A stretch of DNA of 64,000 nucleotides from an uncultured Clostridia bacterium (GTDB lineage Bacteria > Bacillota > Clostridia > UBA1381): NCBI GenBank assembly GCA_947631235.1, contig CANRKO010000002.1, positions 62,001 to 126,000 on the forward strand, given 5' to 3'. The position numbers and the translations under genes are program-made. The notes beneath the pieces are model-generated. The model was not told the origin of the DNA. It was given only the letters and a program-made list of their open reading frames with translations, and ran no database searches. Below, one piece after another: positions 1 through 8,915 of this stretch (position 1 is the first letter of the stretch; every line of letters begins with the position of its first letter).

Positions 1-2
1 AC

Positions 3-350
3 GTCAACAAAGAGACGGAAAAATCGCTTTCCAAGGTCGATTGCGAGACGGTATACTACTATCCCGACGACTTCAATACGCTGCCGGTTATAAGCTATTA
101 CCAGCTTACGGAGCGTCCGAACTTTGGTTATGACAATATTGAGGCAATACAGACGGGTACGGTCGTGGTGGATGTGTGGAGCAATAAGCCGAGCGAGGTG
201 GGCGCAATCAGCTTACAGGTCAACGACGTTATGGTCGCTGACGGCTGGGGGCGTGAATTTTCAAGGGATGTAAATCCCGACGGAAAGCCCGGTGAGGATT
301 ACGTATACCATAAAACGATGAGATTTTCAAAAAATTTTAACGTAGATTAG
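3..350 (+). CDS. Phage tail completion / head-tail joining protein (5' end cut by window)
   Basis: The reading frame is open from base 3 to a stop at 350, so 115 C-terminal residues are visible and the start lies before the window. No motif identifies it. The call rests on position: it ends 12 bases before the major tail protein gene, where siphoviruses of Bacillota usually carry the small tail completion or neck protein. The visible part is rich in aromatic and acidic residues, with no membrane segment, which fits a small structural protein. It could equally be another neck component. It belongs to the same late operon as the tail genes that follow. Confidence 0.6.
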   Translation, partial: VNKETEKSLSKVDCETVYYYPDDFNTLPVISYYQLTERPNFGYDNIEAIQTGTVVVDVWSNKPSEVGAISLQVNDVMVADGWGREFSRDVNPDGKPGEDYVYHKTMRFSKNFNVD

Positions 351-362
351 GAGGAATAATAA

Positions 363-977
363 ATGGCAGTAAAAACGAACAGAAAACCCTTGCCCACAAT
401 AGGCGTGGACAAGTATACATTTTTCCCGCTTACGTCGGATACGGCGGAGGGCGCGGAATACGGCGAGGCGTACAGTCTGCGCGGTACGGTAGAAATCGCG
501 CCGTCGGATAGCGGCGGCAGCGACGTATTTGACGCGGATAACGGCGCTTACGTTGCTGATACCTACATTGAAAACATCGGACACGACATCACAAACGCGG
601 ACATACCGCCCCAGGTAGACGCGATGTGGCGCGGTCTGGAAATGAAAAACGGTCTGGTTACCGTCGGAACAAATATGCCGACAAAATACTTCGGCGTGGC
701 ATGGCGCGCCTTGAAATCGGACGGCACATACCGCTATGTGCGTTATTTCAAGGGCTCGTATTCGTTCGCGTCAAACGTCGGCGGCAAAACAAAGCCGTCA
801 ACGGGCGCGTCGGAAAAGCAAACGGCAAAGGCGACGTTTACAGCGGTTGCACGTGACTACGACAACAATTATTATGAGTACATCGACGAGACGGATTTGC
901 CGGAGTCGGTAACGAGAGAAACGTTTGAAACGGAATGGTTCACCGACATGAACTGGAAACCGGAGGCAGAAGAATAA
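363..977 (+). CDS. Phage major tail (tube) protein, phi13 family
   Basis: This 204-residue protein should polymerise into the tail tube of the siphovirus. Its N-terminus, MAVKTNRKPLPTIGVDKYTF, and the spacing of the tube-fold strands resemble the phi13-type major tail proteins of Bacillota phages, which are about 190-210 residues long. Its place between a tail completion gene and the tail chaperones also fits. AGGAGG lies 8-9 bases before the ATG. The end is acidic (PEAEE), as is common in this family. The gene is followed directly by a perfect hairpin repeat that separates it from the chaperone gene. Tube protein is needed in many more copies than chaperone, so the hairpin may trim downstream transcription. 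That last point is inference. Confidence 0.85.
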   Translation: MAVKTNRKPLPTIGVDKYTFFPLTSDTAEGAEYGEAYSLRGTVEIAPSDSGGSDVFDADNGAYVADTYIENIGHDITNADIPPQVDAMWRGLEMKNGLVTVGTNMPTKYFGVAWRALKSDGTYRYVRYFKGSYSFASNVGGKTKPSTGASEKQTAKATFTAVARDYDNNYYEYIDETDLPESVTRETFETEWFTDMNWKPEAEE

Positions 978-985
978 AGCAGAAG

Positions 986-1011
986 GGGGACACTAAAGTT
1001 TTAGTGTCCCC
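986..1011. repeat. GGGGACACTAAA palindrome (REPIN-like), copy inside the prophage
   Basis: A 12-base arm (GGGGACACTAAA) and its exact reverse complement are separated by GT. The same arm occurs three times at 38315-38374. Only a weak T-rich tract follows, so it may be a partial terminator between the tail tube and chaperone genes. Confidence 0.85.
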
Positions 1012-1046
1012 TGTAATTTTAATTTATATCAAAGGAGAGATTTACT

Positions 1047-1358
1047 ATGCAAAGAGTATTGACATTCACATACAACAAAAAGAAGTATACATCAAAGCCC
1101 TGGGATTTTGAGGCGATGTGCCGCGTGCAGGAGGCACAGGTTGGCGGCGCGAAAGGTATAGGTATGGTGGGCGGCAACGCGGTTGATTACCTGTTTGAGG
1201 GTACGGACGCGACGCAAGACATTTTGAACGACGCCAGACTTGAAAAAATGGGTATGTGCCGCACCGTCGTTGATTGGTATTACGCCGACATGGAGGAATT
1301 GCAGAAAAAGACGGCAAAAAACGCGGAAACGCCGACGGAGGACGCGGCGGCGAACTAA
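1047..1358 (+). CDS. Phage tail assembly chaperone, short form (gpG-like)
   Basis: This 103-residue protein sits between the major tail protein and the tape measure gene, the standard place for the gpG-type chaperone that coats the tape measure while the tube assembles. The start has AAGGAGAG nine bases upstream. The protein is mostly helical with a Lys/Ala/Glu-rich end. Sequence similarity to known chaperones is low, which is normal for this family. The stronger evidence is that the gene contains a canonical slippery heptamer near its end and is overlapped by a -1 frame ORF that ends just before the tape measure gene. This is the classic G/GT arrangement. Confidence 0.8.
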   Translation: MQRVLTFTYNKKKYTSKPWDFEAMCRVQEAQVGGAKGIGMVGGNAVDYLFEGTDATQDILNDARLEKMGMCRTVVDWYYADMEELQKKTAKNAETPTEDAAAN

Positions 1359-1522
1359 AAGACATATATACTATCATGTTTAGGTATTACAGAAAATTAC
1401 CGAACGAGGTAGGACGGCAGAACCCGATACGGCTGTTTGATATGCTGTACGGCGGCGAGAACGACGAACCGCAGGAATATACGGGAGATGATCCTCACCT
1501 GCGTATGTTCTACGGACTGTAA
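1047..1522 (+). CDS. Tail assembly chaperone long form (gpGT-like) made by -1 frameshifting
   Basis: Reading 1047-1322 and then 1322-1522 in the -1 frame gives a 158-residue fusion. It has 92 residues of the short chaperone and 66 new ones ending in HLRMFYGL. In lambda-like tails the extension binds the tape measure or tube protein and is made at a few percent of the short form. The extension frame is open from before the slip site to 1522, ends 17 bases before the tape measure ATG, and has no good ribosome site of its own. The independent ORF that could start at 1274 is therefore unlikely to be a separate gene. The slip itself is inferred from the heptamer and the layout. Confidence 0.75.
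1316..1322 (+). promoter_or_regulatory. -1 ribosomal frameshift site A AAA AAC
   Basis: The heptamer is in the zero-frame phase X XXY YYZ. The codons AAA (1317-1319) and AAC (1320-1322) re-pair as AAA AAA after a one-base backward slip. It lies 36 bases before the zero-frame stop, followed by a GC-rich stretch that could act as a stimulator. Confidence 0.75.
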
Positions 1523-1539
1523 GGGGGGGTGGCGGCAGT

Positions 1540-4500
1540 ATGGCAGATGAAATAGCGAGTTTAAAAGTCGTAATTGAAGCAGAGGATAAGGTTTCCCCCG
1601 TAGTTGATGGTATTGGTGAAAAATTAGGCGGTTTAGGGGGCAAGCGTTCTCCGGCTACACGTGTGCCGGACGAAATTGCACAAAAATGGCAGGCAACGGG
1701 TAAAGCGTTAAAAAACGTCGGCGAGGGTATCGACAGCGTTACCAAGCCTATACAGGTCGCAGCGGTCGCACTCGCGGCAGGCGGCACTGCTGCGGCGAAG
1801 TTTGCGATTGATTTTGAGGATAATTTCGCGGCGGTAAAGAAAACCGTTGACGGCACGCCGGAACAACTTGCAGAGATACGGCAGGGCATTATAGACCTGA
1901 CGACCACCGGCATAAACGGTAACAGCGCGATACCCATGACCACAAAAGAATTGACGGCACTTGCGTCGGCCGGTGGACAGCTTGGTATTCAGACCGAAAA
2001 CATTGTTGAATTTACCGAAACAATGGCGCAGCTCGGTACGGCGACAAACCTTGTCGGCGAAGAGGGCGCGCAGACGCTTGCGCGGTTTATGAACGTTACA
2101 GGTACGTCGCAGGGCGACATTGACAGGCTCGGCTCGGCAATAGTTGATTTGGGTAACAATTACGCCACGACCGAGGCGGAAATTGCGCAAATGGCGTTAA
2201 GGCTCGGCGCGACCGCGTCCGTTGTGGGATTTTCGACGCAGGATATACTCGCATACTCGACGGCATTGTCGAGCATGGGCGTTGAGGCTGAGGCAGGCGG
2301 CAGCGCGGTATCGCGTATTATAATGGACATACAGAGCGCGGTATCAAGCGGCGGACAAGACCTGCAGAATTTTGCAAAGACAAGCGGCAAGACGGCGGAG
2401 GAATTTGCCGAGCAATGGCAAACCGACGCGTCGGGCGCGTTTGAGGAATTTATAAAAGGTCTGTCGCAGAGTGAAGATATAATCGGCACTCTCGCGGATT
2501 TGGGCTTTAACAACATACGCGACATACAGGCATTACAGCGGTTTGCGTCAGCAAGCGGTATCGAGTTACTGACGTCCGCGCTCGAACGGTCAAATACAGC
2601 ATGGCAAGAAAATACCGCTTTGCAGACGGAATTTGACGCTAAAGCGGACACGACCGCGTCTAAGATACAGATTGTAAAAAATAATCTTGTAGAGGCGGGG
2701 CGCAGTTTGGGCGAGGTAATGCTCCCGACGATTGCGGACGCAACAAGCGGAATTGCGAACTTTGCACAGTGGCTCGCCAAAATGGGCGATGGCGGCAAGA
2801 AAACGGCTGTTGGTATCGGGGCAACGGTTGTTGGCGTAGGCGCTTTGTCAAAGGTTACGGCAGGCGGTCTAAAAACTGTCGGTAATTTTGTTGAAGGTAT
2901 CGGTAAAGTCCGTGCCGCGTTTTCTGCCGGCGGCGTGTTTGCAAAAGCCGCGCCTGCACTTACAGCACTCGGCAGCGCAGCACTGCCGGTGGCTGTCGGT
3001 ATTGCTGCTGTCGGTACGGCGGCGATAGTTGCGAAGAAAGCATACGATAATTGGTATGATTCACAGTACCGTTACACAAAGGGCTTGTCCGAGGGCAACG
3101 AGAAAATCAAAGAAAGTCTTGACGGATATAAAAAGATCTCGGCTATACAAGGCGAAATCAAAGAATTAAAGCTCATTATCGAAAACCCCGAAAGCAGTAA
3201 GGAACAGGTCAACAATGCAAAAGAACGGCTGGAAGAAATAAAGCAGCTTTTGTCAGAGGAATACAACCTTGTTATAAAAAGTGATAACTCAAACCTCGAA
3301 AAAGCTGTTAATACCGTAAGGGAAATAAACGAAAACGAACTTCAGGGTCGGATAAATTCGCAGTTGTCGCGATTGTCAACATTACAAGAGAAATACACGC
3401 AATATCAGCAAGAGAGAAATCAGCTTGAAAATGATTATGCCGACGCGCTGGAACGTCAAAAGAAGTATAGCGACATAGAGTTACAGCGCAGCAAAGCAGA
3501 GTCGGATTGGAAGAGTGGACTAACATCATACGCAGAATACAAGAAGAGGCTGGCGGATATTTTGCGTGATAATGGTATTAACAAGCCCAATATAGACGGA
3601 GATCCGTTTACGGCATGGACGGGCGTTTCACTGGACACAAATAAAGCCAATGACGATGTTAAAAAATTATCACAAAGAATAAATGACCTGAAAACTGCAC
3701 GTGATGAATACAAAGCGATTGCGACCGAGATAGCGAACTGGGAAACAGAAATCATCGACGCCGCTGTAAAGAGCGGCGATTCCGAGCAGGTACAGCAAGC
3801 CTTATCTGATATGGGCGAGGTTATTCGCGACGCTAATCTTGATATGCAGGGTTACGCGCAGGCGGCGGCGCAGGCGATGAACGGCATAAGCATAGACGAC
3901 GCATGGGCGCAGGGCGGCGAAAGTCTTGTGAATTTCGTCAACGACTATGTACGCGCTATGCAGGAATTCGGCGCGTCGGCACAGGAGACGGCGACGGGTG
4001 CGGCGCTTATTCAAAACGGTTTCCGCACTATCGACGAGGCGGTCGAAAAGGGCGCACTTCCGGCGGTCGTGAACGATTATATATCGCAGGCGCAAAAGAT
4101 GAACGTACCCGCCGAGCAGATAGCTATGCAGGCGAGCCTTATAAAACAAGGCTTTACCGACATTTCACAGGCGGCGGACGCGGGCGCGATGGACGTTGTG
4201 AACGAGCAGGCGAACGAGCTGGCGCATAGTCTGCTTGATATACCTGACGACAAACGCATTGAAATATCTGCCGAGGGTGATATATCGGTAATCGATACGG
4301 CAAGCGGAAAAATACAGGAACTGCAAAAGTCCGACGGAACTGTTATCCGCGTAACATCCGAGGGCGACGTGGAAATGCTCGATAAAGCGGGCAATACCGT
4401 GGCGTATCTGGAAGGTATCGGCGCTGTAGAGTTAAAGGTCAATACCGAAACGGGAAATTTAGAGGCTCTCGATAGTGTCGGCAATGTCGTAGCGAACCTA

Positions 4501-6459
4501 AGCGAGCAGGGCGACCCAAACGTAAACATAAATGTTACGGCAACGACAGACGCGGCAAAGGCTACGATAACAGACTTAAACAATCAGCCGGTAGAAGTTA
4601 AGGTGGGCGCAGATGCCGAGGGCGCAAAGCAGACCATACAGGCGCTTGGCGACATACCGATAACAGTTACGGTAACAGCCGATGTCGTTGGTATGCCGCA
4701 GGCAACCGGTACGGACAATTTCCCCGGCGGTCTGGCTATGGTAAACGACCAAACGGGCATAGCAGACCCGCGAGAGCTGATTGTAGACCGCGGGCAGGCG
4801 TTTATACCGCAAGGACGCAACGTCATTTTGCCGTTATCAAAGGGCGCGAAGGTGTATACGGCATCGCAGACAAAGGCTATTATGGCGGGCATGGGAATAC
4901 CGCACTACGCCACAGGCAAGGACAACAATGACAACTCCGATGCGTTTAAAAAGGCAAGCGATAACTGGTCGCACTACACGCGCACACACGCTGTCACGAC
5001 GACACAGGAGCTTGAAAAGTGGGTCGAGTTATCAAAGCAGTTTACATCCAACGAAAAGGATATTGCCGACATAACAGAGCAGATTTACTCACTCACGCGG
5101 AAACAAACCGACGAGCTGAACGACCAATCGTCCGCATACCTGGAGCTGCACAATGCTCTCAACGACTGGGCGGACATAGGCGACACGCCGATTGACGCGT
5201 TTAACCGTATACGCGAGCGCAACAAGGCGGAGGTCGAAGCGGGACGGCAGACGTGGGACGAATACACCGATACCATATCAAAAATGGGTTCGGATATGCT
5301 TAATGACCGCCTCAGTCAGTCGCGCGACTGGCTCGAACGCGAGAAAGATTACCACGGTATGAGCCTTGAGGACTATATCGCGGGGCTTGAGCGTATGGAA
5401 GCGTACACGCGCGAATACTACGACAACGGCGTTATATCCTACCGCGAATACGCCGAGACTATCGCGGAAATCACCGACGACAAAATCGACACATACCGCG
5501 ATTTGCTCAGCGCGCAAATGGACGAGTCGCTTGCATGGATAGACGACAGGACCTATTTTAACGACTGGCAGAACTACGGCGACGACCCGATTACGGCGTA
5601 CAACCGCATAAAAGACCGCGAATACACGGCCATGAATGAAGGACAGCAATCGTGGGATGAATACGTTGAACACATGGCTGAAGCGGGCAGCGCGCTGTAT
5701 CAGGGTCAAAAGACACAGTCGGAAACATGGCTAAAGGAGCAGCGCGACTACTTCGGCATGGAGGCAGAGGACTACGCCGCCGGATTAGAGCGCATGAAAA
5801 AGACCGCCGACGAATATCTTGCTGCCGGTATAATAGACGTGCGCGAATGGCACGAAGCGGTTACCGACATCAATCATCAGATGTGGGATGAGGTGGCGGA
5901 TGCTTACGACGACACGCTTCAAAAGCAGTCTGAATATATAAGCGACTTGCGTGAGAAATTCTCCGAAGAGGAACAGGCTCTTCGGGACAGCTGGGACGTT
6001 GCCGACCGCGATGAGGATATGGACGACATACGCCGTCAACTGGAGATTTACGCCGGCGCGGTAACGGATCGGGGACAGCAGAAATACAAAGACCTGCAGG
6101 AGCAATTAAAACAGCTTGAACGCGACGAGGAATTGTACCAATTACAGGTCGATAACAACGCGGTGCTTGAACGCCTTGAAGCTGACTATGATAAGGCGGA
6201 GAACGCAAAAGCCGATTTTCTGAAAAGTATAGCGGTAAATACCGATATTGACGTTTCGGGCATTGTCGGCGGACTGACAGAACGGCTGACGACGACGGGC
6301 GGCAATATCGAAAATTTACTTACGCGGCTGATTGATGCGGTAAACAACAGCTCCGCGCCGTCAAGCACGGTTTACGGCCCGACGTACAACGATAACAGGA
6401 CAATATCGCTGACGCAAACATCGGGACTGACGCCGTTATATGTAGGAGAAATGCGATGA
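1540..6459 (+). CDS. Phage tail tape measure protein
   Basis: At 1639 residues this is the longest phage gene here, and its length sets tail length. Residues about 70-410 match the tape-measure core, with a conserved Gln/Ala/Gly-rich helical region. Residues about 420-505 are strongly hydrophobic and Gly/Ala-rich, as expected for the part that enters the host membrane during DNA ejection. Residues about 540-760 are coiled coil. Beta-rich repeats follow around 900-1010. A conserved tape-measure segment near 1060-1120 includes PRELIVDRGQAFIP. Two related helical repeats of about 130 residues run from 1207 to 1470, and a coiled coil precedes the end. The start has a G-rich ribosome site 10 bases upstream. 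The last bases overlap the next ATG by four. Confidence 0.93.
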   Translation: MADEIASLKVVIEAEDKVSPVVDGIGEKLGGLGGKRSPATRVPDEIAQKWQATGKALKNVGEGIDSVTKPIQVAAVALAAGGTAAAKFAIDFEDNFAAVKKTVDGTPEQLAEIRQGIIDLTTTGINGNSAIPMTTKELTALASAGGQLGIQTENIVEFTETMAQLGTATNLVGEEGAQTLARFMNVTGTSQGDIDRLGSAIVDLGNNYATTEAEIAQMALRLGATASVVGFSTQDILAYSTALSSMGVEAEAGGSAVSRIIMDIQSAVSSGGQDLQNFAKTSGKTAEEFAEQWQTDASGAFEEFIKGLSQSEDIIGTLADLGFNNIRDIQALQRFASASGIELLTSALERSNTAWQENTALQTEFDAKADTTASKIQIVKNNLVEAGRSLGEVMLPTIADATSGIANFAQWLAKMGDGGKKTAVGIGATVVGVGALSKVTAGGLKTVGNFVEGIGKVRAAFSAGGVFAKAAPALTALGSAALPVAVGIAAVGTAAIVAKKAYDNWYDSQYRYTKGLSEGNEKIKESLDGYKKISAIQGEIKELKLIIENPESSKEQVNNAKERLEEIKQLLSEEYNLVIKSDNSNLEKAVNTVREINENELQGRINSQLSRLSTLQEKYTQYQQERNQLENDYADALERQKKYSDIELQRSKAESDWKSGLTSYAEYKKRLADILRDNGINKPNIDGDPFTAWTGVSLDTNKANDDVKKLSQRINDLKTARDEYKAIATEIANWETEIIDAAVKSGDSEQVQQALSDMGEVIRDANLDMQGYAQAAAQAMNGISIDDAWAQGGESLVNFVNDYVRAMQEFGASAQETATGAALIQNGFRTIDEAVEKGALPAVVNDYISQAQKMNVPAEQIAMQASLIKQGFTDISQAADAGAMDVVNEQANELAHSLLDIPDDKRIEISAEGDISVIDTASGKIQELQKSDGTVIRVTSEGDVEMLDKAGNTVAYLEGIGAVELKVNTETGNLEALDSVGNVVANLSEQGDPNVNINVTATTDAAKATITDLNNQPVEVKVGADAEGAKQTIQALGDIPITVTVTADVVGMPQATGTDNFPGGLAMVNDQTGIADPRELIVDRGQAFIPQGRNVILPLSKGAKVYTASQTKAIMAGMGIPHYATGKDNNDNSDAFKKASDNWSHYTRTHAVTTTQELEKWVELSKQFTSNEKDIADITEQIYSLTRKQTDELNDQSSAYLELHNALNDWADIGDTPIDAFNRIRERNKAEVEAGRQTWDEYTDTISKMGSDMLNDRLSQSRDWLEREKDYHGMSLEDYIAGLERMEAYTREYYDNGVISYREYAETIAEITDDKIDTYRDLLSAQMDESLAWIDDRTYFNDWQNYGDDPITAYNRIKDREYTAMNEGQQSWDEYVEHMAEAGSALYQGQKTQSETWLKEQRDYFGMEAEDYAAGLERMKKTADEYLAAGIIDVREWHEAVTDINHQMWDEVADAYDDTLQKQSEYISDLREKFSEEEQALRDSWDVADRDEDMDDIRRQLEIYAGAVTDRGQQKYKDLQEQLKQLERDEELYQLQVDNNAVLERLEADYDKAENAKADFLKSIAVNTDIDVSGIVGGLTERLTTTGGNIENLLTRLIDAVNNSSAPSSTVYGPTYNDNRTISLTQTSGLTPLYVGEMR

Positions 6460-7295
6460 GAAACGGATTTACATTTAAGGGGAAACATACGAGCGAATTT
6501 GACGTGACTGTACGAACGCAGTCACGTCCCGTTCGCCCCGACGCGAAAGACCAGACATACGAGGCGGCGCTCATGGACGGCAAATACGACTTCACGGGCG
6601 CGAATGTATACGGACGCGCTTTTTACGACGAGCGCGTGTTTAAGTACGATATACAGGTCACAGCGGACGACCTGCGCCTATTGCAAAGAAAGCTCGGTCG
6701 GCTTGCCGTATGGCTTGACGGCGCGGGCGAATTGACGTTTGACGACACGCCGAATGTAAAATGGTACGCGCGGGTGATAGATGCGGTGGAATACAAGCCC
6801 GAACACGGCGACACGGCGGTGCTGTCGGTGACGTTTGACGTTAAACCGTTCGCCGCGTCGCTGTTTGACGTTATCGACGGCCCGATAATCGACAGTGATA
6901 TATTCTTGGACGATATGATACCGCTTGATTTGTCGGAGTATTTTATTTTCGACGCCGTCAAAGACGTACCGCAGACGGTATACAACATAGGCGACAGGCA
7001 CGTCCGCCCGAAAATCACGTTAGAAAACGTATCGGGCAAGGTGACTATCGAATGTAACGGTAACGCTCTTACCGTACCGTCCGCGTGCGTGATCGACTGC
7101 GAAAAGCAGACGGTGACGGACAGCGGCGGCAACAGCCTTATGACAAAAGTCAAGGGCATATTTTTCGAGCTTGCGCCGGGCGCGAATACGTTTGTGCTTT
7201 CGGCGGCGGCAAAGGTCACGGTGTCCTACTATCCGAAATTTATGTATGACGACAATTTTGATAATATTTATCTGGGAGACGATGAAGATGAATAG
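6456..7295 (+). CDS. Phage distal tail protein (Dit / siphovirus tail component)
   Basis: This 279-residue protein fits the Dit family, which forms the hexameric hub joining the tail tube to the baseplate or fibres. The N-terminus carries the usual start of these proteins (F-K-G-K-H-T-S-E-F) and a region around residues 100-115 typical of the family (SVTFDVKPFA). The C-terminal half is beta-rich and would form the galectin-like domain. It starts on an ATG overlapping the tape measure stop (ATGA), so the two are translationally coupled. The stop at 7295 lies just after the start of the next gene, continuing the tight late operon. Confidence 0.85.
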   Translation: MRNGFTFKGKHTSEFDVTVRTQSRPVRPDAKDQTYEAALMDGKYDFTGANVYGRAFYDERVFKYDIQVTADDLRLLQRKLGRLAVWLDGAGELTFDDTPNVKWYARVIDAVEYKPEHGDTAVLSVTFDVKPFAASLFDVIDGPIIDSDIFLDDMIPLDLSEYFIFDAVKDVPQTVYNIGDRHVRPKITLENVSGKVTIECNGNALTVPSACVIDCEKQTVTDSGGNSLMTKVKGIFFELAPGANTFVLSAAAKVTVSYYPKFMYDDNFDNIYLGDDEDE

Positions 7296-8898
7296 TTTAA
7301 TACGTATGCACAACAGCGAAACGGAAGATCCCGAAACGGGCGAGGTGTTAAACAACGCCGTGAACGTATCGGAACAGCGCATTATAAACGACACGGCTGC
7401 GCTGATTTTTGACTATCCGATGGACGAAAAGGGCAGGATGATAACACAGGGTAAAATATGCACCTGTAACGGCCGCAATTATGAGGTGGTACGCACGGTA
7501 CGCAACATGACAAAAACGGACGTTGTTACCGTGACGTGCCGCGACCTCTTTTCGCGTCGGGCAAAGGCGCGGTTTATCCCCACCATACCCGACAAAATGG
7601 GCGTAAGGATAAAGGAAATACTCGCGTATGTAATAGATACCTACGCGGGCGAATTTACGCTTTTTTCGGACGCCGAGCTTGCTCAAAAGGGTATGGAATG
7701 GGTGTCCGATGAATTTAAGATAGACGTATTTGTCATTGACAAGACAAACCTGTGGGAATTTACGAAAACAGTCATTGAAAACCTCGGTCGCGGCGAGATT
7801 TACGCCGAGGGGTATAAATTCGCGATTGTCGAGCGTATAGGGCGCGACAGGGGCGTTAGGCTGACGCTCCACAAGAATATGCAGAATATAAGCATAGAAC
7901 GCTCGACAGAGAACATTGTGACGCGTTTATATCCGTTCGGCGCGGACGATATGCCGATTACGTCCGTAAACGGCGACGTGGCATACATAGACAGCCCTAA
8001 CAAGGCGATTTACGGCATAAAAGAGGGTTACCGCGATTATTCGGACTACACAGACCCCGACAAGCTGCTGACGTTCGCGAAATGGGAGTTTGACCCGCGC
8101 AACGAGGACAGGATAGACATACCGCGCCTGACAATAAGCGGGCGTGTGATAGACCTGTCGAAACTAAAGGAATACGGCGACATTGAGAAAATCGAGCTGG
8201 GCGACACGGTACACGTTATAGACAACGACGGCACGGAGTACACGCAGCGTGTCGTCGAGGGTACGTGGTATCCGTATGAGTCAAAGGAAACGTCGCTGTC
8301 AATAGGGCATATACAGCGGTCGATCAGTCTTTCATTGTATCAGCTGCTCAAAAAAATGGATCAGGTTGACACGGTGCAAACCACGTCAAAGGGCATAGCG
8401 ACGCGTAAGCTCGGCGGCACGGTGAATACGGACAGGAATAATGTTTTGTCGGATAATAAGCTGTTTAAGATTATCTCCGACCTGTTGGAAATCAATGACA
8501 CAAAGCGCGTCCGTATACGGCTCGGCAATTATCGCGGCGAATTTGTGTTTATTATCTATGACAAAGACGGAAACGAGGCTATATTTCTTGACGAAAACGG
8601 CGAGGCGGTATTTGCCGGAAGTATTGACACGGCAAAAGACGCGCATATCGGAAATTCGCTTTTTGTAAAAGCAACACAGTTTTCTGGAGCAGACGGCGGC
8701 ATAGTTTTCTTGGATAAAAACAATAAAATTATTGCCGACATCATGGTTGCACAAGACGGTAGTATATATTTTCTACCTCTGCCTGACGGCAGTAATGTAT
8801 ACATAGGCGCTCAGAGAGTTGCTGTTGAAAATGACATAGCGGATTTACAAAAACAGATTGACAACTTGCAGAAAGAAATAGAAGGATTAAAGGGATAG
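7288..8898 (+). CDS. Phage tail endopeptidase / tail-associated lysin (Tal-like)
   Basis: This 536-residue protein is the tail-tip protein that follows Dit in Bacillota siphoviruses. Residues about 1-400 match the prophage-tail (gp27-like hub) region, with a run like ERSTENIVTRLYPFGADD that is typical of this family. Residues about 430-500 hold short beta repeats, and about 505-534 form a leucine-rich coiled coil likely to trimerise. I see no separate cell-wall hydrolase domain. The start at 7288 is chosen because GGGAG lies 9 bases upstream; an ATG at 7282 is the alternative, and an open frame extends back to 7171 inside the previous gene. The stop codon lies in the loop of a terminator. Confidence 0.85.
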   Translation: MNSLIRMHNSETEDPETGEVLNNAVNVSEQRIINDTAALIFDYPMDEKGRMITQGKICTCNGRNYEVVRTVRNMTKTDVVTVTCRDLFSRRAKARFIPTIPDKMGVRIKEILAYVIDTYAGEFTLFSDAELAQKGMEWVSDEFKIDVFVIDKTNLWEFTKTVIENLGRGEIYAEGYKFAIVERIGRDRGVRLTLHKNMQNISIERSTENIVTRLYPFGADDMPITSVNGDVAYIDSPNKAIYGIKEGYRDYSDYTDPDKLLTFAKWEFDPRNEDRIDIPRLTISGRVIDLSKLKEYGDIEKIELGDTVHVIDNDGTEYTQRVVEGTWYPYESKETSLSIGHIQRSISLSLYQLLKKMDQVDTVQTTSKGIATRKLGGTVNTDRNNVLSDNKLFKIISDLLEINDTKRVRIRLGNYRGEFVFIIYDKDGNEAIFLDENGEAVFAGSIDTAKDAHIGNSLFVKATQFSGADGGIVFLDKNNKIIADIMVAQDGSIYFLPLPDGSNVYIGAQRVAVENDIADLQKQIDNLQKEIEGLKG

Positions 8899-8915
8899 TC
8901 CCTTTAATCCTTTTT
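8884..8915 (+). terminator. Intrinsic terminator after tail endopeptidase gene
   Basis: A perfect 12-base stem (GGATTAAAGGGA) with the stop codon TAG in its loop is followed by five T. The stop codon of the convergent reverse-strand gene also lies inside the right arm, so both genes may end here. Confidence 0.85.

Noticed and set aside
1274-1522. Independent small gene starting at 1274 after the tail chaperone
   Set aside because: No ribosome site; better explained as the -1 frameshift extension of the chaperone.
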